This document shows positions 50,750 to 59,483 of a stretch of DNA of 64,000 bases, piece by piece (positions within the stretch are counted from its first letter, which is position 1; each line of letters opens with the position of its first letter). Below the pieces are notes generated by a model. The model had not been told where the DNA came from. It ran no database searches and saw nothing but the letters and a program-made list of their open reading frames with translations. The position numbers and the translations under genes were made by a program. The DNA is from Actinomadura latina NBRC 106108. Its GTDB lineage: Bacteria; Actinomycetota; Actinomycetes; Streptosporangiales; Streptosporangiaceae. The stretch is taken from contig NZ_BCQS01000003.1 in NCBI RefSeq assembly GCF_001552195.1, forward strand, positions 248,001 to 312,000, given 5' to 3'.

Positions 50750-51784
50750 ATGCGACGAGGACGCGAGGTGACCCTGCGCGACGTGGCCGAACTCGCGGGC
50801 GTGTCCAGCCGGACGGTCTCCAACGTGGTGAACGGCTACGCCAACGTCACCGAGCACACCCGGCGGCGCGTCCAGGAGGCCGTCGACCAGCTCGGCTACC
50901 GGCCCAACGTGCTCGCCCGCAACCTCGCCCGCGGCCGCTCCGGGCAGATCGCCGTGGTCGTCCCGTACCTGGACACCCCGTACTTCTCCGAGCTGCTCCA
51001 GGACATCATCCGGGCCGCTCGCGTGCGGGGCTACAACGTGCTGATCGACCAGACGGACGGCGACCGCGAGCACGAGCGGATGCTCATCGACCACGGCTCC
51101 AGCCGGCTGCTCTTCGACGGGGTCATCTTCAGCCCGCTCGGCCTCCCGCAGGACGCCCTCGCCGACCGCGACCCGAACCTTCCGCTGGTCATCCTCGGCG
51201 AGCGGGTCAGCGATGGAACGTTCGACCACGTCGGCATCGACGACGTCGAGGCGTCCCGGCACGCCACCGAGCACCTGCTGGACCTCGGCCGCCGCCGCGT
51301 CGCCGCGATCGGCGACCAGCCGTACGAGACCGGCGAGGCGGCCCAGCTGCGCACCCGCGGCTTCCGCGCGGCCCACGAGCGCCGCGGGCTCCCGGTGCAC
51401 GAGGACCTCATCATCCGCCGCCCCCGCTTCAACCGGGCCGACGGCGCCGAGGCCATGGCCCGCCTCCTCGACCGGGACGACCCCCCGGACGCCGTCTTCT
51501 GCTACAGCGACCTCGTCGCGCTGGGCGCCATCCACACCCTCGTCTCGCGCGGCATGCGGGTGCCGGAGGACGTGGCGGTGATCGGCTACGACGACATCGA
51601 GGACGGCCGCTACTCCAACCCCACGGTCACCACGATCTCGCCGGACAAGAGCATGATCGCGGCCACCGCGGTCGAACGCCTGCTCCTGCGCATCGGCAGC
51701 AAGGCCCCGCCGCCGGGCCTGGAGCTCCGCGCCCCGCACCGCCTGATCGTCCGCGAGAGCACGGCCGGCCGAGCGTCCGCCTGA
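50750..51784 (+). CDS. LacI-family transcriptional regulator of arabinan use
   Basis: A 344-residue repressor, GGAGGG before the ATG. The N-terminal helix-turn-helix and hinge are VTLRDVAELAGVSSRTVSNVVNG and YRPNVLARNLARG; the ligand domain has VVPYLDTPYFSELLQDI, HVGIDDVEASRHATEHLLDLG and VAVIGYDDIEDGRYSNPTVTTI. Two identical palindromes flank the gene, one before the importer/regulator pair and one before the GH43 gene, so it most likely represses all three units until an arabinose-containing inducer is present. Confidence 0.93.
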   Translation: MRRGREVTLRDVAELAGVSSRTVSNVVNGYANVTEHTRRRVQEAVDQLGYRPNVLARNLARGRSGQIAVVVPYLDTPYFSELLQDIIRAARVRGYNVLIDQTDGDREHERMLIDHGSSRLLFDGVIFSPLGLPQDALADRDPNLPLVILGERVSDGTFDHVGIDDVEASRHATEHLLDLGRRRVAAIGDQPYETGEAAQLRTRGFRAAHERRGLPVHEDLIIRRPRFNRADGAEAMARLLDRDDPPDAVFCYSDLVALGAIHTLVSRGMRVPEDVAVIGYDDIEDGRYSNPTVTTISPDKSMIAATAVERLLLRIGSKAPPPGLELRAPHRLIVRESTAGRASA

Positions 51785-51852
51785 GCCGGACCGGCGCGGC
51801 GCGGAGTTTTCATGCCGGCCTTGCACCGGGCCAGGTGCCGGTGCATCCTGTC

Positions 51853-51866
51853 TTGCAGCGCTGCAA
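51853..51866. promoter_or_regulatory. LacI-type operator 2
   Basis: TTGCAGCGCTGCAA, identical to the core of operator 1, lies 210 bases upstream of the GH43 gene and 69 bases behind the LacI gene. No other feature is evident in 51785-52076. Confidence 0.85.
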
Positions 51867-52076
51867 TCGTTGGCGGCGAGGCACCCAGCGCGCATGCCGC
51901 CGGCCATCGCGGCGCCGAGCGCCGATGCCCGATGATCCCGGAAGAAAGCGAAGACTCCCACGTCGGCGTAGATGTTACCGGTCACACCCGCTGCTCTGCG
52001 CGGTCCCCGGCCACCCGGTCAGGCTCCCGCCGCGCATTTCGGGCCGGCAGCGTCACCCGAAAGGAGAGCCCGTCAC

Positions 52077-53132
52077 ATGACCGCTCCCGTCCTGCCGCAC
52101 GCGAGGCGGCGACCCTGGCGCGCCCTGGCGATCGCCCTAGCGGTCGCGCTCGCGGCGGCCTCGTCCGCCGTCCTGATCATCCGTGACGCGGGCACCGGCC
52201 CGCAGGTACGGTTCGTCAACACGGCCGCCGAGAAGGCACTGGCGGCGTACCCGAACCCCGGCTACGTCACCGGCTCGACCGGCGCGCACGACCCCTCCGC
52301 CGTCCGGGCGCCCAACGGGACGTACATCGTCGTCACGACCGGCGACAACATCCCGATCAAGACGTCCACCGACCGGACCGCGTGGCGGAACGCCGGGGCC
52401 GCCTTCCCCGGCGGCGCGCCGTGGACCACGTCGTACACCGGTGGCTCCCGCAGCCTGTGGGCGCCCGACATCTCCTACCGCAACGGCCAGTTCTACCTGT
52501 ACTACTCGGCGTCCACCTTCGGCTCTCAGCACTCTGCGATCTTCCTCGCCACCAGCCCCACCGGCGCGTCCGGAACCTGGACGAACCGCGGGAAGGTCAT
52601 CGAGAGCAGCGGTTCGGTGAACTACAACGCGATCGACCCGAACCTCGTCGTCGACGGATCGGGCCAGTGGTGGCTGACCTTCGGGTCGTTCTGGTCCGGC
52701 ATCAAGATGATCCGCCTGGACGCCGGCAGCGGCCTGCGCTCCACGTCCGACACGTCTGTCCGGTCCATCGCCTCCCGGGGCGGCGGCCCGATCGAGGCGC
52801 CGTTCATCTACCGGCACGGCGGCTACTACTACCTGTTCGTGTCCTTCGACTACTGCTGCCGGGGCGCCGCCAGCACGTACCGCGTCATGGTCGGCCGGTC
52901 GGCGTCCATCACCGGCCCCTACACCGACCGCAACGGCGTTTCCATGAACAGCGGCGGCGGCACCGAGATACTCGCCGGCCACGGCTCGATCCACGGGCCC
53001 GGCCACGAGGCCGTCCTCAGCGACGTCGACGGCGACGTGCTCTTCTACCACTACTACGCGGACAGCGGCGCGTCCTACCTCGGCATCAACCTCATCGGCT
53101 GGGACGGCGCCGCCTGGCCGTACGTCTACTGA
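52077..53132 (+). CDS. secreted or membrane-anchored GH43 endo-arabinanase
   Basis: A 351-residue enzyme, AAAGGAGAG before the ATG. Residues 15-35 form a hydrophobic signal or anchor without a lipobox. The five-blade propeller motifs are AHDPSAV (Asp base), WAPDISYRNGQFYLYYSAS, AIDPNLVVDG (Asp), GPIEAPFIY (Glu acid) and GHGSIHGPGHEAV, typical of arabinan endo-1,5-alpha-L-arabinanases. It should cut arabinan outside the cell, feeding the importer and GH51 enzyme. It lies behind LacI operator 2. Confidence 0.92.
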   Translation: MTAPVLPHARRRPWRALAIALAVALAAASSAVLIIRDAGTGPQVRFVNTAAEKALAAYPNPGYVTGSTGAHDPSAVRAPNGTYIVVTTGDNIPIKTSTDRTAWRNAGAAFPGGAPWTTSYTGGSRSLWAPDISYRNGQFYLYYSASTFGSQHSAIFLATSPTGASGTWTNRGKVIESSGSVNYNAIDPNLVVDGSGQWWLTFGSFWSGIKMIRLDAGSGLRSTSDTSVRSIASRGGGPIEAPFIYRHGGYYYLFVSFDYCCRGAASTYRVMVGRSASITGPYTDRNGVSMNSGGGTEILAGHGSIHGPGHEAVLSDVDGDVLFYHYYADSGASYLGINLIGWDGAAWPYVY

Positions 53133-53145
53133 CGACCGCTGCGTT

Positions 53146-53171
53146 CCGGCCCGGCCCACCCGCCGGGCCGG
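53146..53171 (+). terminator. terminator of the GH43 gene
   Basis: CCGGCCCGG and CCGGGCCGG form a perfect 9-bp stem with an 8-base loop, followed by GTTAG. Confidence 0.6.
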
Positions 53172-53186
53172 GGTTAGGCTGCCGAT

Positions 53187-54239
53187 ATGTGCGAAACAGG
53201 GGGCGGGGCCGGGGAGGCGCTGGCGGCGATGCCGCGTCCGGCGCCGGGAGCGGCGGTCGATCCGATCGTGCTGGAGCCGGTGGACGAGGTCGAGATCGTC
53301 ACCCTGGTCGACAACGTCTTCGACTCCCTGCTGACGAGCGACGAGCGCACCCGGCGGGCCGGGGCGGGCGCGGGCGCGGTGGCGGCGCCGCTGTTCGAGG
53401 GCGGCCGGACCTTCACCGGGATGATCGCCGAGCACGGCTTCGCCGCGCTGGTCACGGTGCGCCGCGGCGGCCGCGCGACCACGCTGCTGTTCGACACCGG
53501 CCGGTCCCCGGACGCGATGGTCACCAACGCCGATCGGCTCGGCGTCGACTTCGGGGACGTCCAGGCCGTCGTGCTCAGCCACGGCCATTTCGACCACACG
53601 GGCGGGCTGGCCGGGCTGGCGGGCAAGCGCGGCGTCCGGTCGCTGCCGATGGTGCTGCACCCGCTGGTGTGGACGCGCCGCCGGTTCGCGGTGCCCGGCC
53701 GGGAGCCGGAGGAACTGCCGACGCTCAGCAAGCGTGCGCTGGACGCGGAGGGCTTCGAGATCATCGAGCGCCGCGAGCCGTCCCTCCTGCTGGACGGCAG
53801 CGTGCTGATCACCGGCGAGGTCGACCGCACCACCGAGTTCGAGCGCGGCATGCCCCCGCCGCACCAGGCGTGGACGGGGTCGGAGTGGGCGCACGACCCG
53901 CTGGTGACCGATGACCAGGCGCTCGTCGTCCATGTCCGCGACCGGGGCCTGGTCGTGCTGACGGGCTGCGGGCACGCGGGCGCGGTCAACATCGTCCGGC
54001 ACGCGCGCCGGCTGACCGGCGTCGACCGGCTGCACGCGCTCGTCGGCGGACTGCATCTCGGCGGCCCAGCCTTCGAACCGGTCATCGCGCCAACCGTGGA
54101 CGCGCTGACCGAGTTGGCGCCGAGCCTGATCGTCCCCGGCCACTGCACCGGCTGGCGCGCCCAGCACGCCCTGGCCGCCACCCTCCCCGACGCCTGGGTG
54201 CAGGGAAGCAGCGGCACCACATATCGCCTCACCGCCTAG
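53187..54239 (+). CDS. metallo-beta-lactamase-fold hydrolase
   Basis: A 350-residue protein. Metal motifs are SHGHFDHTGG, TGCGHAGAVNIVRHA and VPGHCTGWRAQ, with LLFDTGRSPD as the second strand. The spacing resembles the dihydropteroate/RFA-P-synthase-like branch of the fold. No signal peptide is evident although the first 30 residues are not part of the fold. Substrate unknown. Neighbours give no hint. Confidence 0.87.
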   Translation: MCETGGGAGEALAAMPRPAPGAAVDPIVLEPVDEVEIVTLVDNVFDSLLTSDERTRRAGAGAGAVAAPLFEGGRTFTGMIAEHGFAALVTVRRGGRATTLLFDTGRSPDAMVTNADRLGVDFGDVQAVVLSHGHFDHTGGLAGLAGKRGVRSLPMVLHPLVWTRRRFAVPGREPEELPTLSKRALDAEGFEIIERREPSLLLDGSVLITGEVDRTTEFERGMPPPHQAWTGSEWAHDPLVTDDQALVVHVRDRGLVVLTGCGHAGAVNIVRHARRLTGVDRLHALVGGLHLGGPAFEPVIAPTVDALTELAPSLIVPGHCTGWRAQHALAATLPDAWVQGSSGTTYRLTA

Positions 54240-54350
54240 CCGCCCTGGTAGCGGGCCACCCCCGACGAGCGGACAGCGCCGGGCGCCATGGCGGCGAGAC
54301 TGATGGGCGTTGCATTTCAGTACCCACGGCTGGTGACGGCGGCGACGGGG

Positions 54351-54890
54351 TCACGAGGCCAGCAGGGTGGCGATCGTCTTGTTCAGGCGGGACGTGCGGA
54401 CAGCCGGAGTCCGGGCTTTGAGGAGCGGGAGGATGAGCAGGTAGCGGTCGGTCTTGCCGAGCTTCTCGAAGCGCGCCGCGGCCTGCGGGTGGTCGGCGAG
54501 GGCGGCGGCCAGGTCGGGCGGGACGGCGGCGTCGCGCTGGGCGGCGTAGGCGGCGGCCCAGCGGCCGTCCGCGCGGGCGGCGTCGATCTCCGCCATGCCG
54601 GCCGGACGCATCCGGCCGGCGGCGATCAGCGCCTCCGCGCGCTCGACGTTGATCCGCGACCACGGACTCCCTGGTCGGCGGCGCGAGTATCGCTGCAGGT
54701 AGAAGTGCTCGTCATAGGCCTTGCGCCGGCTGTCGATCCAGCCGTGGCACAGCGCCACCTCGCCCGCGTCCCCGATGGTGAGCGACGCGACGGGCGCACC
54801 CTTCTTGGCGATCTTCAACCAGACGCCGTCCTCGGTGTCGTGGTGCGCGGCCAGCCACGCGCCCCACTCGGCGGCGTCCTGAAAGTGCAT
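54351..54890 (-). CDS. YdeI/OmpD-associated family protein
   Basis: A 179-residue protein from the ATG at MHFQDAAEWGAWL. The YdeI signatures are visible: VWLKIAKKGAPVASLT, EVALCHGWIDSRRKAYDEHFYLQRYSRRRPGSPWSRIN and the C-terminal LLKARTPAVRTSRLNKTIATL. The family is widespread and poorly characterised; bacterial members have been linked to stress or peptide resistance, but no mechanism can be assigned. Confidence 0.88.
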   Translation of the reverse strand: MHFQDAAEWGAWLAAHHDTEDGVWLKIAKKGAPVASLTIGDAGEVALCHGWIDSRRKAYDEHFYLQRYSRRRPGSPWSRINVERAEALIAAGRMRPAGMAEIDAARADGRWAAAYAAQRDAAVPPDLAAALADHPQAAARFEKLGKTDRYLLILPLLKARTPAVRTSRLNKTIATLLAS

Positions 54891-54961
54891 CAATGGCGAC
54901 CCTCATGTTCGGTTACCCAAAGGGTCGCACGGCCCGGCAGGCGGCACACCTCCCGGGGATG

Positions 54962-55081
54962 TCACCAGGTCGCGCGATGCTTGCCGACGTAGCCGTACCT
55001 CCGGGACGCGGCGTATGTGGTGGCGGTCCATGTCAGCAGGGCCGCACACGGCATGCCCAGGAGCGCGGCGACCAGCGTCAT
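54962..55081 (-). CDS. 39-residue single-helix membrane protein
   Basis: Not predicted by length-limited gene finders. The ATG overlaps the stop of the upstream 90-codon gene (ATGA), so it is translationally coupled. The product MTLVAALLGMPCAALLTWTA continues to TYAASRRYGYVGKHRATW: one membrane helix and a basic cytoplasmic tail. Codon third positions are mostly G or C. Function unknown. Confidence 0.55.
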   Translation of the reverse strand: MTLVAALLGMPCAALLTWTATTYAASRRYGYVGKHRATW

Positions 55082-55350
55082 ACCGCGCCTCCCGCGAGGT
55101 AGTGCAGCCGCCGGCGCGCGCCGTCACGGTCGTCGGCACGCAGCGGGAACTCGGCCCACATGCGGTCCTGCCGGGCCGCCTCCCTGACACACGCGTCAGC
55201 ATCCGGCCCGTACACGACGGACTCCAGCCCCGCCGCGATCTCGCGGCCCGACAGGCGCCCACTCAGCCGGGCCGTCCAGTATTTCCCGTCCGCGTCGAAC
55301 TCCAATGCTTCCCACCGCCGCGACGCGCGCGCCGTAGTCTCGTTGTCCAA
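55078..55350 (-). CDS. small hypothetical protein
   Basis: A 90-residue product from a TTG with GGAGG ten bases upstream. It starts MDNETTARASRRWEALEFDAD, has a strand pair (YWTARLSGRLSGREIAAGLE) and ends in a basic helix (RADDRDGARRRLHYLAGGAV). I do not recognise the family. It is divergent from a small GntR regulator across a palindromic region and coupled to the 39-residue membrane protein, so the three may form a small regulatory module. Confidence 0.65.
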   Translation of the reverse strand: MDNETTARASRRWEALEFDADGKYWTARLSGRLSGREIAAGLESVVYGPDADACVREAARQDRMWAEFPLRADDRDGARRRLHYLAGGAV

Positions 55351-55444
55351 GGGTCGTTCGCCTCCTACTGGCGTTCGGTCCGTAGCCCCGCCTGGACGGT
55401 TCCGACGTCTGGGCGGGGCGCTTTGGTCTGGCCACACCATACCC

Positions 55445-55475
55445 GTGTAACGCTGCGGTACACCGGGTAACCCGG
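55445..55475. promoter_or_regulatory. nested palindromes before the GntR gene
   Basis: CCGGGTAACCCGG (55463-55475) is a perfect 6+1+6 palindrome; GTGTA (55445-55449) and TACAC (55459-55463) form a second inverted repeat that shares one base. They lie between two divergent genes and are likely operators of the GntR protein. Confidence 0.5.
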
Positions 55476-55504
55476 CATGACCCCGTGCGACCCACCATGG
55501 ACGA

Positions 55505-55792
55505 GTGGAGTTCGATCTGGAGCAGCCGCGCGCCGCGTATCTCGTCATCGCCGAGACGATCGAGGACGAGATACGCGCGGGCAGGTTGCGGCCGGGGCAG
55601 CGCATTCCGTCCGCGAGGGAGATCGCTGACGAAGCGGGTGTCGGGATGCGAACCGCAGAGACCGCCCTGCGCCTCCTGCGCGAGAAGGGCCTGACCGTCG
55701 CCGTAGTCGGAAAGGCGACCTACGTAGCGCCGGATGTTGAGCAGCGCCCGACTGGTGAGCAACCACAGGATGACGAGTCGTCCCGCGAGTGA
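55505..55792 (+). CDS. small GntR-family regulator (DNA-binding domain only)
   Basis: A 95-residue product from a GTG. It is essentially one winged helix: YLVIAETIEDEIRAGRLRPGQRIPSAREIADEAGVGMRTAETALRLL, split over residues 13-60, with a wing ending VGKATYVAP. There is no effector domain, as in the short YtrA-like or actinomycete-specific GntR proteins. The acidic tail is unstructured. It probably controls itself and the divergent genes through the nested palindromes. Behind it, 55793-56143 contains no gene that I can support. Confidence 0.82.
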   Translation: MEFDLEQPRAAYLVIAETIEDEIRAGRLRPGQRIPSAREIADEAGVGMRTAETALRLLREKGLTVAVVGKATYVAPDVEQRPTGEQPQDDESSRE

Positions 55793-56143
55793 CCCAGCTG
55801 TCCAGCGCGTTCGTGGTCGCGGTTCCGCACGCCGACACGAACGGCACTGGCTGACCATTCGCGTTGCTGCGGCTCGTGCGCGGCCTTGAGCATTGAGCGT
55901 GATGCTGACGATGGCGGCAGCGGCAACGTACGTCGCTGTGCGGAGAGACGCGCTGTGACCAGGGCCTTTTTCTGAGCCCACCCGGCGGCGAAATCCGAGG
56001 CATGTGTGAAGCGAATCTTGGGGGGCAGGCGTACGGGCGCGTAGCTAGATCACATGGCGCTACGCGACACAGCCGACGACCGATCCGGCGGCGACCGTCG
56101 ACGTCCGACGGTCCGGGAGGACCGGACGCCGGGAAGGACAGCG

Positions 56144-56770
56144 ATGATGTCCCCCCAGCATTCCGCACACGAGGACAGAGGCCACCGGGAAGCGGCGCAG
56201 ATCCCCGACCGCAGCGTGGCGCAGACCGCGTCCGGCCACGGTGCGGTGATGACTCCCGCGGCGGCGCGCATTGCGGCGATCGCCCGCATGGTGCTCGGTT
56301 TCGTGTTCGTGTGGGCGTTCCTGGACAAGACCTTCGGGTGGGGATACGCGACCGACGCCAAGAAGGCCTGGATCGAAGGCGGGTCCCCCACTCGGGGCTT
56401 CCTGTCCACCGTGGCGGTGGGGCCGCTCGAATCGTCCTTCCACAACTGGGCCGGAGACACCTGGGCGGACTGGCTGTTCATGCTCGGGCTGGGCGCGATC
56501 GGGCTGGCCGTCGTACTGGGCATCGCGCTGCGCCCCGCCGCTCTGGCCGGCACCGTGCTGATGGCGTTCATGTGGGCGGCCGAGTGGCCACCGGCCCAGC
56601 ATGCCTCCGACGGCAAACCCACGATGTCCACCAACCCGATCGTCGACTACCACGTCGTCTACGCGGTACTGCTGATCGTGCTGGCGGCGGTGTACGCGGG
56701 GAACACCTGGGGACTGGGCCGTGCCTGGGCGCGCCTACCCGTCATTCGCAGCAGCCGCTGGCTGCTCTAG
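56144..56770 (+). CDS. DoxX-like membrane protein
   Basis: The ATG at MMSPQHSAHED with GGGAAGGA upstream gives 208 residues; a longer frame from 56054 has no signal for translation. After a polar 40-residue N terminus there are four helices: IARMVLGFVFVWAFLDKTFG, WLFMLGLGAIGLAVVLGIAL, AGTVLMAFMWAAE and VVYAVLLIVLAAVYAG. The WAFLDKTFGWGY segment is typical of actinomycete DoxX-type proteins with a possible quinone-related role. Function is not established. Confidence 0.85.
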   Translation: MMSPQHSAHEDRGHREAAQIPDRSVAQTASGHGAVMTPAAARIAAIARMVLGFVFVWAFLDKTFGWGYATDAKKAWIEGGSPTRGFLSTVAVGPLESSFHNWAGDTWADWLFMLGLGAIGLAVVLGIALRPAALAGTVLMAFMWAAEWPPAQHASDGKPTMSTNPIVDYHVVYAVLLIVLAAVYAGNTWGLGRAWARLPVIRSSRWLL

Positions 56771-56790
56771 ATCGAAACGTTCTGCGCTGG

Positions 56791-56988
56791 TCAGAAGCCG
56801 ATGTAGAGGAAGACGATGCCGCCGACGACGTGCGCGACGACCGTGATGATCAGGATGGCGATGAAGAGGTTCTTCGCCGTCGGGTGATCGAAGTGGGAGC
56901 CGGGACGGCCGCGCTGCGTCGAGCGCGCCTCGGCCTGCCGTTCGCGGTCGTCCATGGACGGCAGGAAGGCCGGTCGTCTCAGGGCCAC
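56791..56988 (-). CDS. DUF6126-like small membrane protein
   Basis: A 65-residue product from a GTG with AAGGA 11 bases upstream (an ATG 11 codons later is possible). A polar, charged N-terminal half is followed by one helix, NLFIAILIITVVAHVVGGI, ending VFLYIGF. Such proteins are conserved in actinomycetes. Function unknown. It converges with the DoxX gene with 20 bases between stops. Confidence 0.72.
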   Translation of the reverse strand: MALRRPAFLPSMDDRERQAEARSTQRGRPGSHFDHPTAKNLFIAILIITVVAHVVGGIVFLYIGF

Positions 56989-57105
56989 GGGTCAGCGTCC
57001 TTCCTGCCCAGGGGTTGGGTCCACCTCTGTCAACGCCGTGCCGGCGCGGTTGTAGTCCCTGCGGCCGTCTCGGTCGGGGCATGCTCCTTGGGTAGCTTGG
57101 GACGC

Positions 57106-58326
57106 ATGTCGTCCTCTCTCGTGTCGCCGCGGCAGGTCGCGCCGTCGACGCGGCGGCGCAACCTCGGGGCCGTGCTGCGGGAGGTGCACCGAGACGGGGC
57201 GGTGTCGCGCACCGAGCTCGCCGAGCGGATGGGCGTGAACCGCAGCACGATCCTGACGCTGATCGCCAAGCTCGCCGCGACGGGGCTGGTGCGGGAGGAG
57301 CCGTCGGCGGGGACGGGACGGGCGGGCCGGCCGTCGCTGGTCGTCCGCGCCGAGACCGGCCGCGTGTACGTGCTGGCGTTCGACGTCGCGGTGGACCGGC
57401 TGGCCGCCGCCAGGGTCGGGCTCGGCGGCACGGTCCTGGAGCGCCGGGAGGCGCCGCGGCGCAGGGGGCAGGACGACCTGGACGAGGTGGTCGGCGTCCT
57501 CGCCGCGTTCGGCGACGCGCTCGTGGCCGCCGCCCCGCCGGAAGCGGAGTGCGTGGGCGTCGGCGTGTCCTACTGCGGCCTGATCAGGGCCGTCGACGGG
57601 AAGGTGCGGCTGGCGCCCACCATGGGGTGGACGGACCTCGACGTCGGCCCGGAGCTGGGTAGGCGACTGGGTCTCGGGCTGCCCGTGGACGTCGGCAACG
57701 AGGCGCATCTGGGCGCTCTGGCCGAGCAGGTGCGCGGTGCGGGCGCCGGCCGTCAGAACCTCGTCTACCTGCACGGGGACGTCGGGGTGGGCGGCGGCAT
57801 CATCGTCGGCGGACGGCTGCTGGACGGTGACGAGGGCTACGCCGCCGAACTCGGCCACATGATCGTCAACCCGTACGACGGCCGTCCCTGCAACTGCGGT
57901 TCGCGCGGCTGCCTGGAGGCGGAGGTGGGCGAGGCGGCGCTGCTGGAGGCGGCCGGGCGCACCGGCGGCCCGGTCGGCCGGGAGGGCGTCCGGGCGGTCG
58001 TGCGGGCGGCGGAGGACGGCGACCCGGCGGCCCGCGCGGCCCTGGACCAGGTCGGCGGCTGGCTCGGCATCGGCGTGGTCAACCTGATCAACCTGTTCAA
58101 TCCCGGCGCCGTCGTCTTCGGCGGCATGCTCAGCGAGATCTACCGCTGGGCGGCGCCTCTCATCCGTGACCGGGTGACGACCGGTGGCCTGCCGGTGTCC
58201 CGCGAGCGCGTCGCGCTCCGCACCGCCGCCCTCGGATACGACGCGACCCTGGCGGGGGCGGCCGAGCTGGGCTTCGCCTCGCTGCTGGCCGATCCCCTGG
58301 GCGTTCTCGGCGCCGAGAACGCGTAG
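57106..58326 (+). CDS. ROK-family transcriptional regulator
   Basis: A 406-residue protein: an N-terminal winged helix (GAVSRTELAERMGVNRSTI, RAGRPSLVVRAETGR) and a ROK domain with VYVLAFDVAVDRLAAARVG, NEAHLGALAEQ, GDVGVGGGIIVGGRLL, ELGHMIVNPYDG and the zinc motif CNCGSRGCLE. It should sense a sugar. A TAGCTT box eight bases before the ATG and the lack of a Shine-Dalgarno suggest a leaderless mRNA. No sugar genes are adjacent. Confidence 0.93.
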   Translation: MSSSLVSPRQVAPSTRRRNLGAVLREVHRDGAVSRTELAERMGVNRSTILTLIAKLAATGLVREEPSAGTGRAGRPSLVVRAETGRVYVLAFDVAVDRLAAARVGLGGTVLERREAPRRRGQDDLDEVVGVLAAFGDALVAAAPPEAECVGVGVSYCGLIRAVDGKVRLAPTMGWTDLDVGPELGRRLGLGLPVDVGNEAHLGALAEQVRGAGAGRQNLVYLHGDVGVGGGIIVGGRLLDGDEGYAAELGHMIVNPYDGRPCNCGSRGCLEAEVGEAALLEAAGRTGGPVGREGVRAVVRAAEDGDPAARAALDQVGGWLGIGVVNLINLFNPGAVVFGGMLSEIYRWAAPLIRDRVTTGGLPVSRERVALRTAALGYDATLAGAAELGFASLLADPLGVLGAENA

Positions 58327-58333
58327 CGCCGGG

Positions 58334-58351
58334 TTCCCCCACGCGGGGGAA
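58334..58351 (+). terminator. terminator of the ROK gene
   Basis: TTCCCCC and GGGGGAA form a perfect 7-bp stem around the tetraloop ACGC, eight bases behind the stop codon. Confidence 0.6.
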
Positions 58352-58428
58352 GGCCGCGGCTCCCTAGGGGGACGTGCCGGGCGGGGCGGTCAGATGAGCA
58401 TGAAGTCCTGCCGATCAAGGAGGACTCC

Positions 58429-58953
58429 ATGACCACCGCCCGTCCTGTGCCCCGATGGGCCGAATGGGTCGCCCACGCCGTCCCGTTCACCGTGCTGCCG
58501 TCCGGCCTGTGGCGGATCGCTCTGGGCCTCGGCGTGCCGATGGGGTTCGCGGAGGGCAGCGCGCTCGCCGACTTCCCGCATCCGATCGGCACCCCGTACG
58601 TCTTCGCGCTCAGCACCGTCGCCGAACTCTTCGCCCTGCTCGCGTTCGGCCTGGTCCGGCCCTGGGGCGAGGTGTTCCCGCACTGGTTCCCGCTGGTCGG
58701 CGGGCGCCGGGTGCCCGTGCCGTTCGCCGTGGGCGCCGCGTCGCTGGGGGCGGTGGCGGTCACGCTCATCGGCCTGACCGGGGCCTCCGGCTGGACGGAC
58801 GCGATGGCCGACAGCGACAGCCCCCGCGGTTTCGCCGGAACGGTGATGACGCTCGCCTACGCGCCCTTCCTCGCCTGGGGGCCGCTGCTGGCGATCCTGA
58901 CCGTCCACTACTGCCGCCGCCGCACCGTGCGCGGTGTGCCGGCCGCGGCGTGA
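58429..58953 (+). CDS. hypothetical four-helix membrane protein
   Basis: A 174-residue product, AAGGAGGA close before the ATG. Four hydrophobic segments are visible: AHAVPFTVLPSGLWRIALGL, PYVFALSTVAELFALLAFGL, VGAASLGAVAVTLIGLTG and MTLAYAPFLAWGPLLAILTV. The pattern resembles small integral proteins encoded near AhpD-like genes in actinomycetes, and an AhpD-like gene indeed follows after 60 bases. No function can be assigned. Confidence 0.78.
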   Translation: MTTARPVPRWAEWVAHAVPFTVLPSGLWRIALGLGVPMGFAEGSALADFPHPIGTPYVFALSTVAELFALLAFGLVRPWGEVFPHWFPLVGGRRVPVPFAVGAASLGAVAVTLIGLTGASGWTDAMADSDSPRGFAGTVMTLAYAPFLAWGPLLAILTVHYCRRRTVRGVPAAA

Positions 58954-59013
58954 TGTCACATCGCGTCCGGTGCGGTCCGTCGCCCATGTGTCGGACCGCT
59001 TGAAGGAGAAGCC

Positions 59014-59475
59014 ATGGAAGCGCGGATGAAGAACCCGGCCCACGTCCTGCCCAGCGCGATGGAGGGCATCGGGTGCCTGATACAGGCCATCAACGCGGGC
59101 GGTCTGACGCACGAGCTGCAGGAACTGGTCTCGCTGCGCGTCAGCCAGATCAACGGGTGCGGTGCCTGCGCGTACGGGCACGTCCACAACCTGATCATGG
59201 CCGGTGAGACCGCCGAGCGGATGGCGGCTGTCGCGGCCTGGCGGGACGCGCCGTTCTTCACGGCCGCCGAGCGGGCGGCGCTGGACCTCACCGAGCACGT
59301 CACCCGGCTCGCCGACCGCTCCGCGCCGTCGGTCCCGGACGACCTGTGGGACGAGGTCACCGGCCACTTCGACGAGCGGCGGCTGTCGGCCCTCATCCTC
59401 GTGATCTCGCTGACGAACCTGTTCAACCGCATCAACACGACCATCGGGGAGCCCGCCGGGGCCACCTGGGACTGA
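59014..59475 (+). CDS. AhpD-like carboxymuconolactone decarboxylase-family protein
   Basis: A 153-residue protein, GAAGGAGAA before the ATG. LVSLRVSQINGCGACAYGHVHNL carries the CGAC redox pair and the following His of AhpD-type peroxidase partners; the C-terminal LILVISLTNLFNRINTT helix is also typical. It probably acts as a thiol-based peroxide-handling protein rather than as a true decarboxylase. It converges with the chorismate mutase gene. Confidence 0.9.
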   Translation: MEARMKNPAHVLPSAMEGIGCLIQAINAGGLTHELQELVSLRVSQINGCGACAYGHVHNLIMAGETAERMAAVAAWRDAPFFTAAERAALDLTEHVTRLADRSAPSVPDDLWDEVTGHFDERRLSALILVISLTNLFNRINTTIGEPAGATWD

Positions 59476-59483
59476 TCACTCCG

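Noticed and set aside
55789..55854. 21-codon frame coupled to the GntR stop by GTGA
   Set aside because: Too short, with no recognisable features; kept only as a note.
55855..56143. Possible gene between the GntR and DoxX genes
   Set aside because: Open frames here lack ribosome sites and coding-like codon use.
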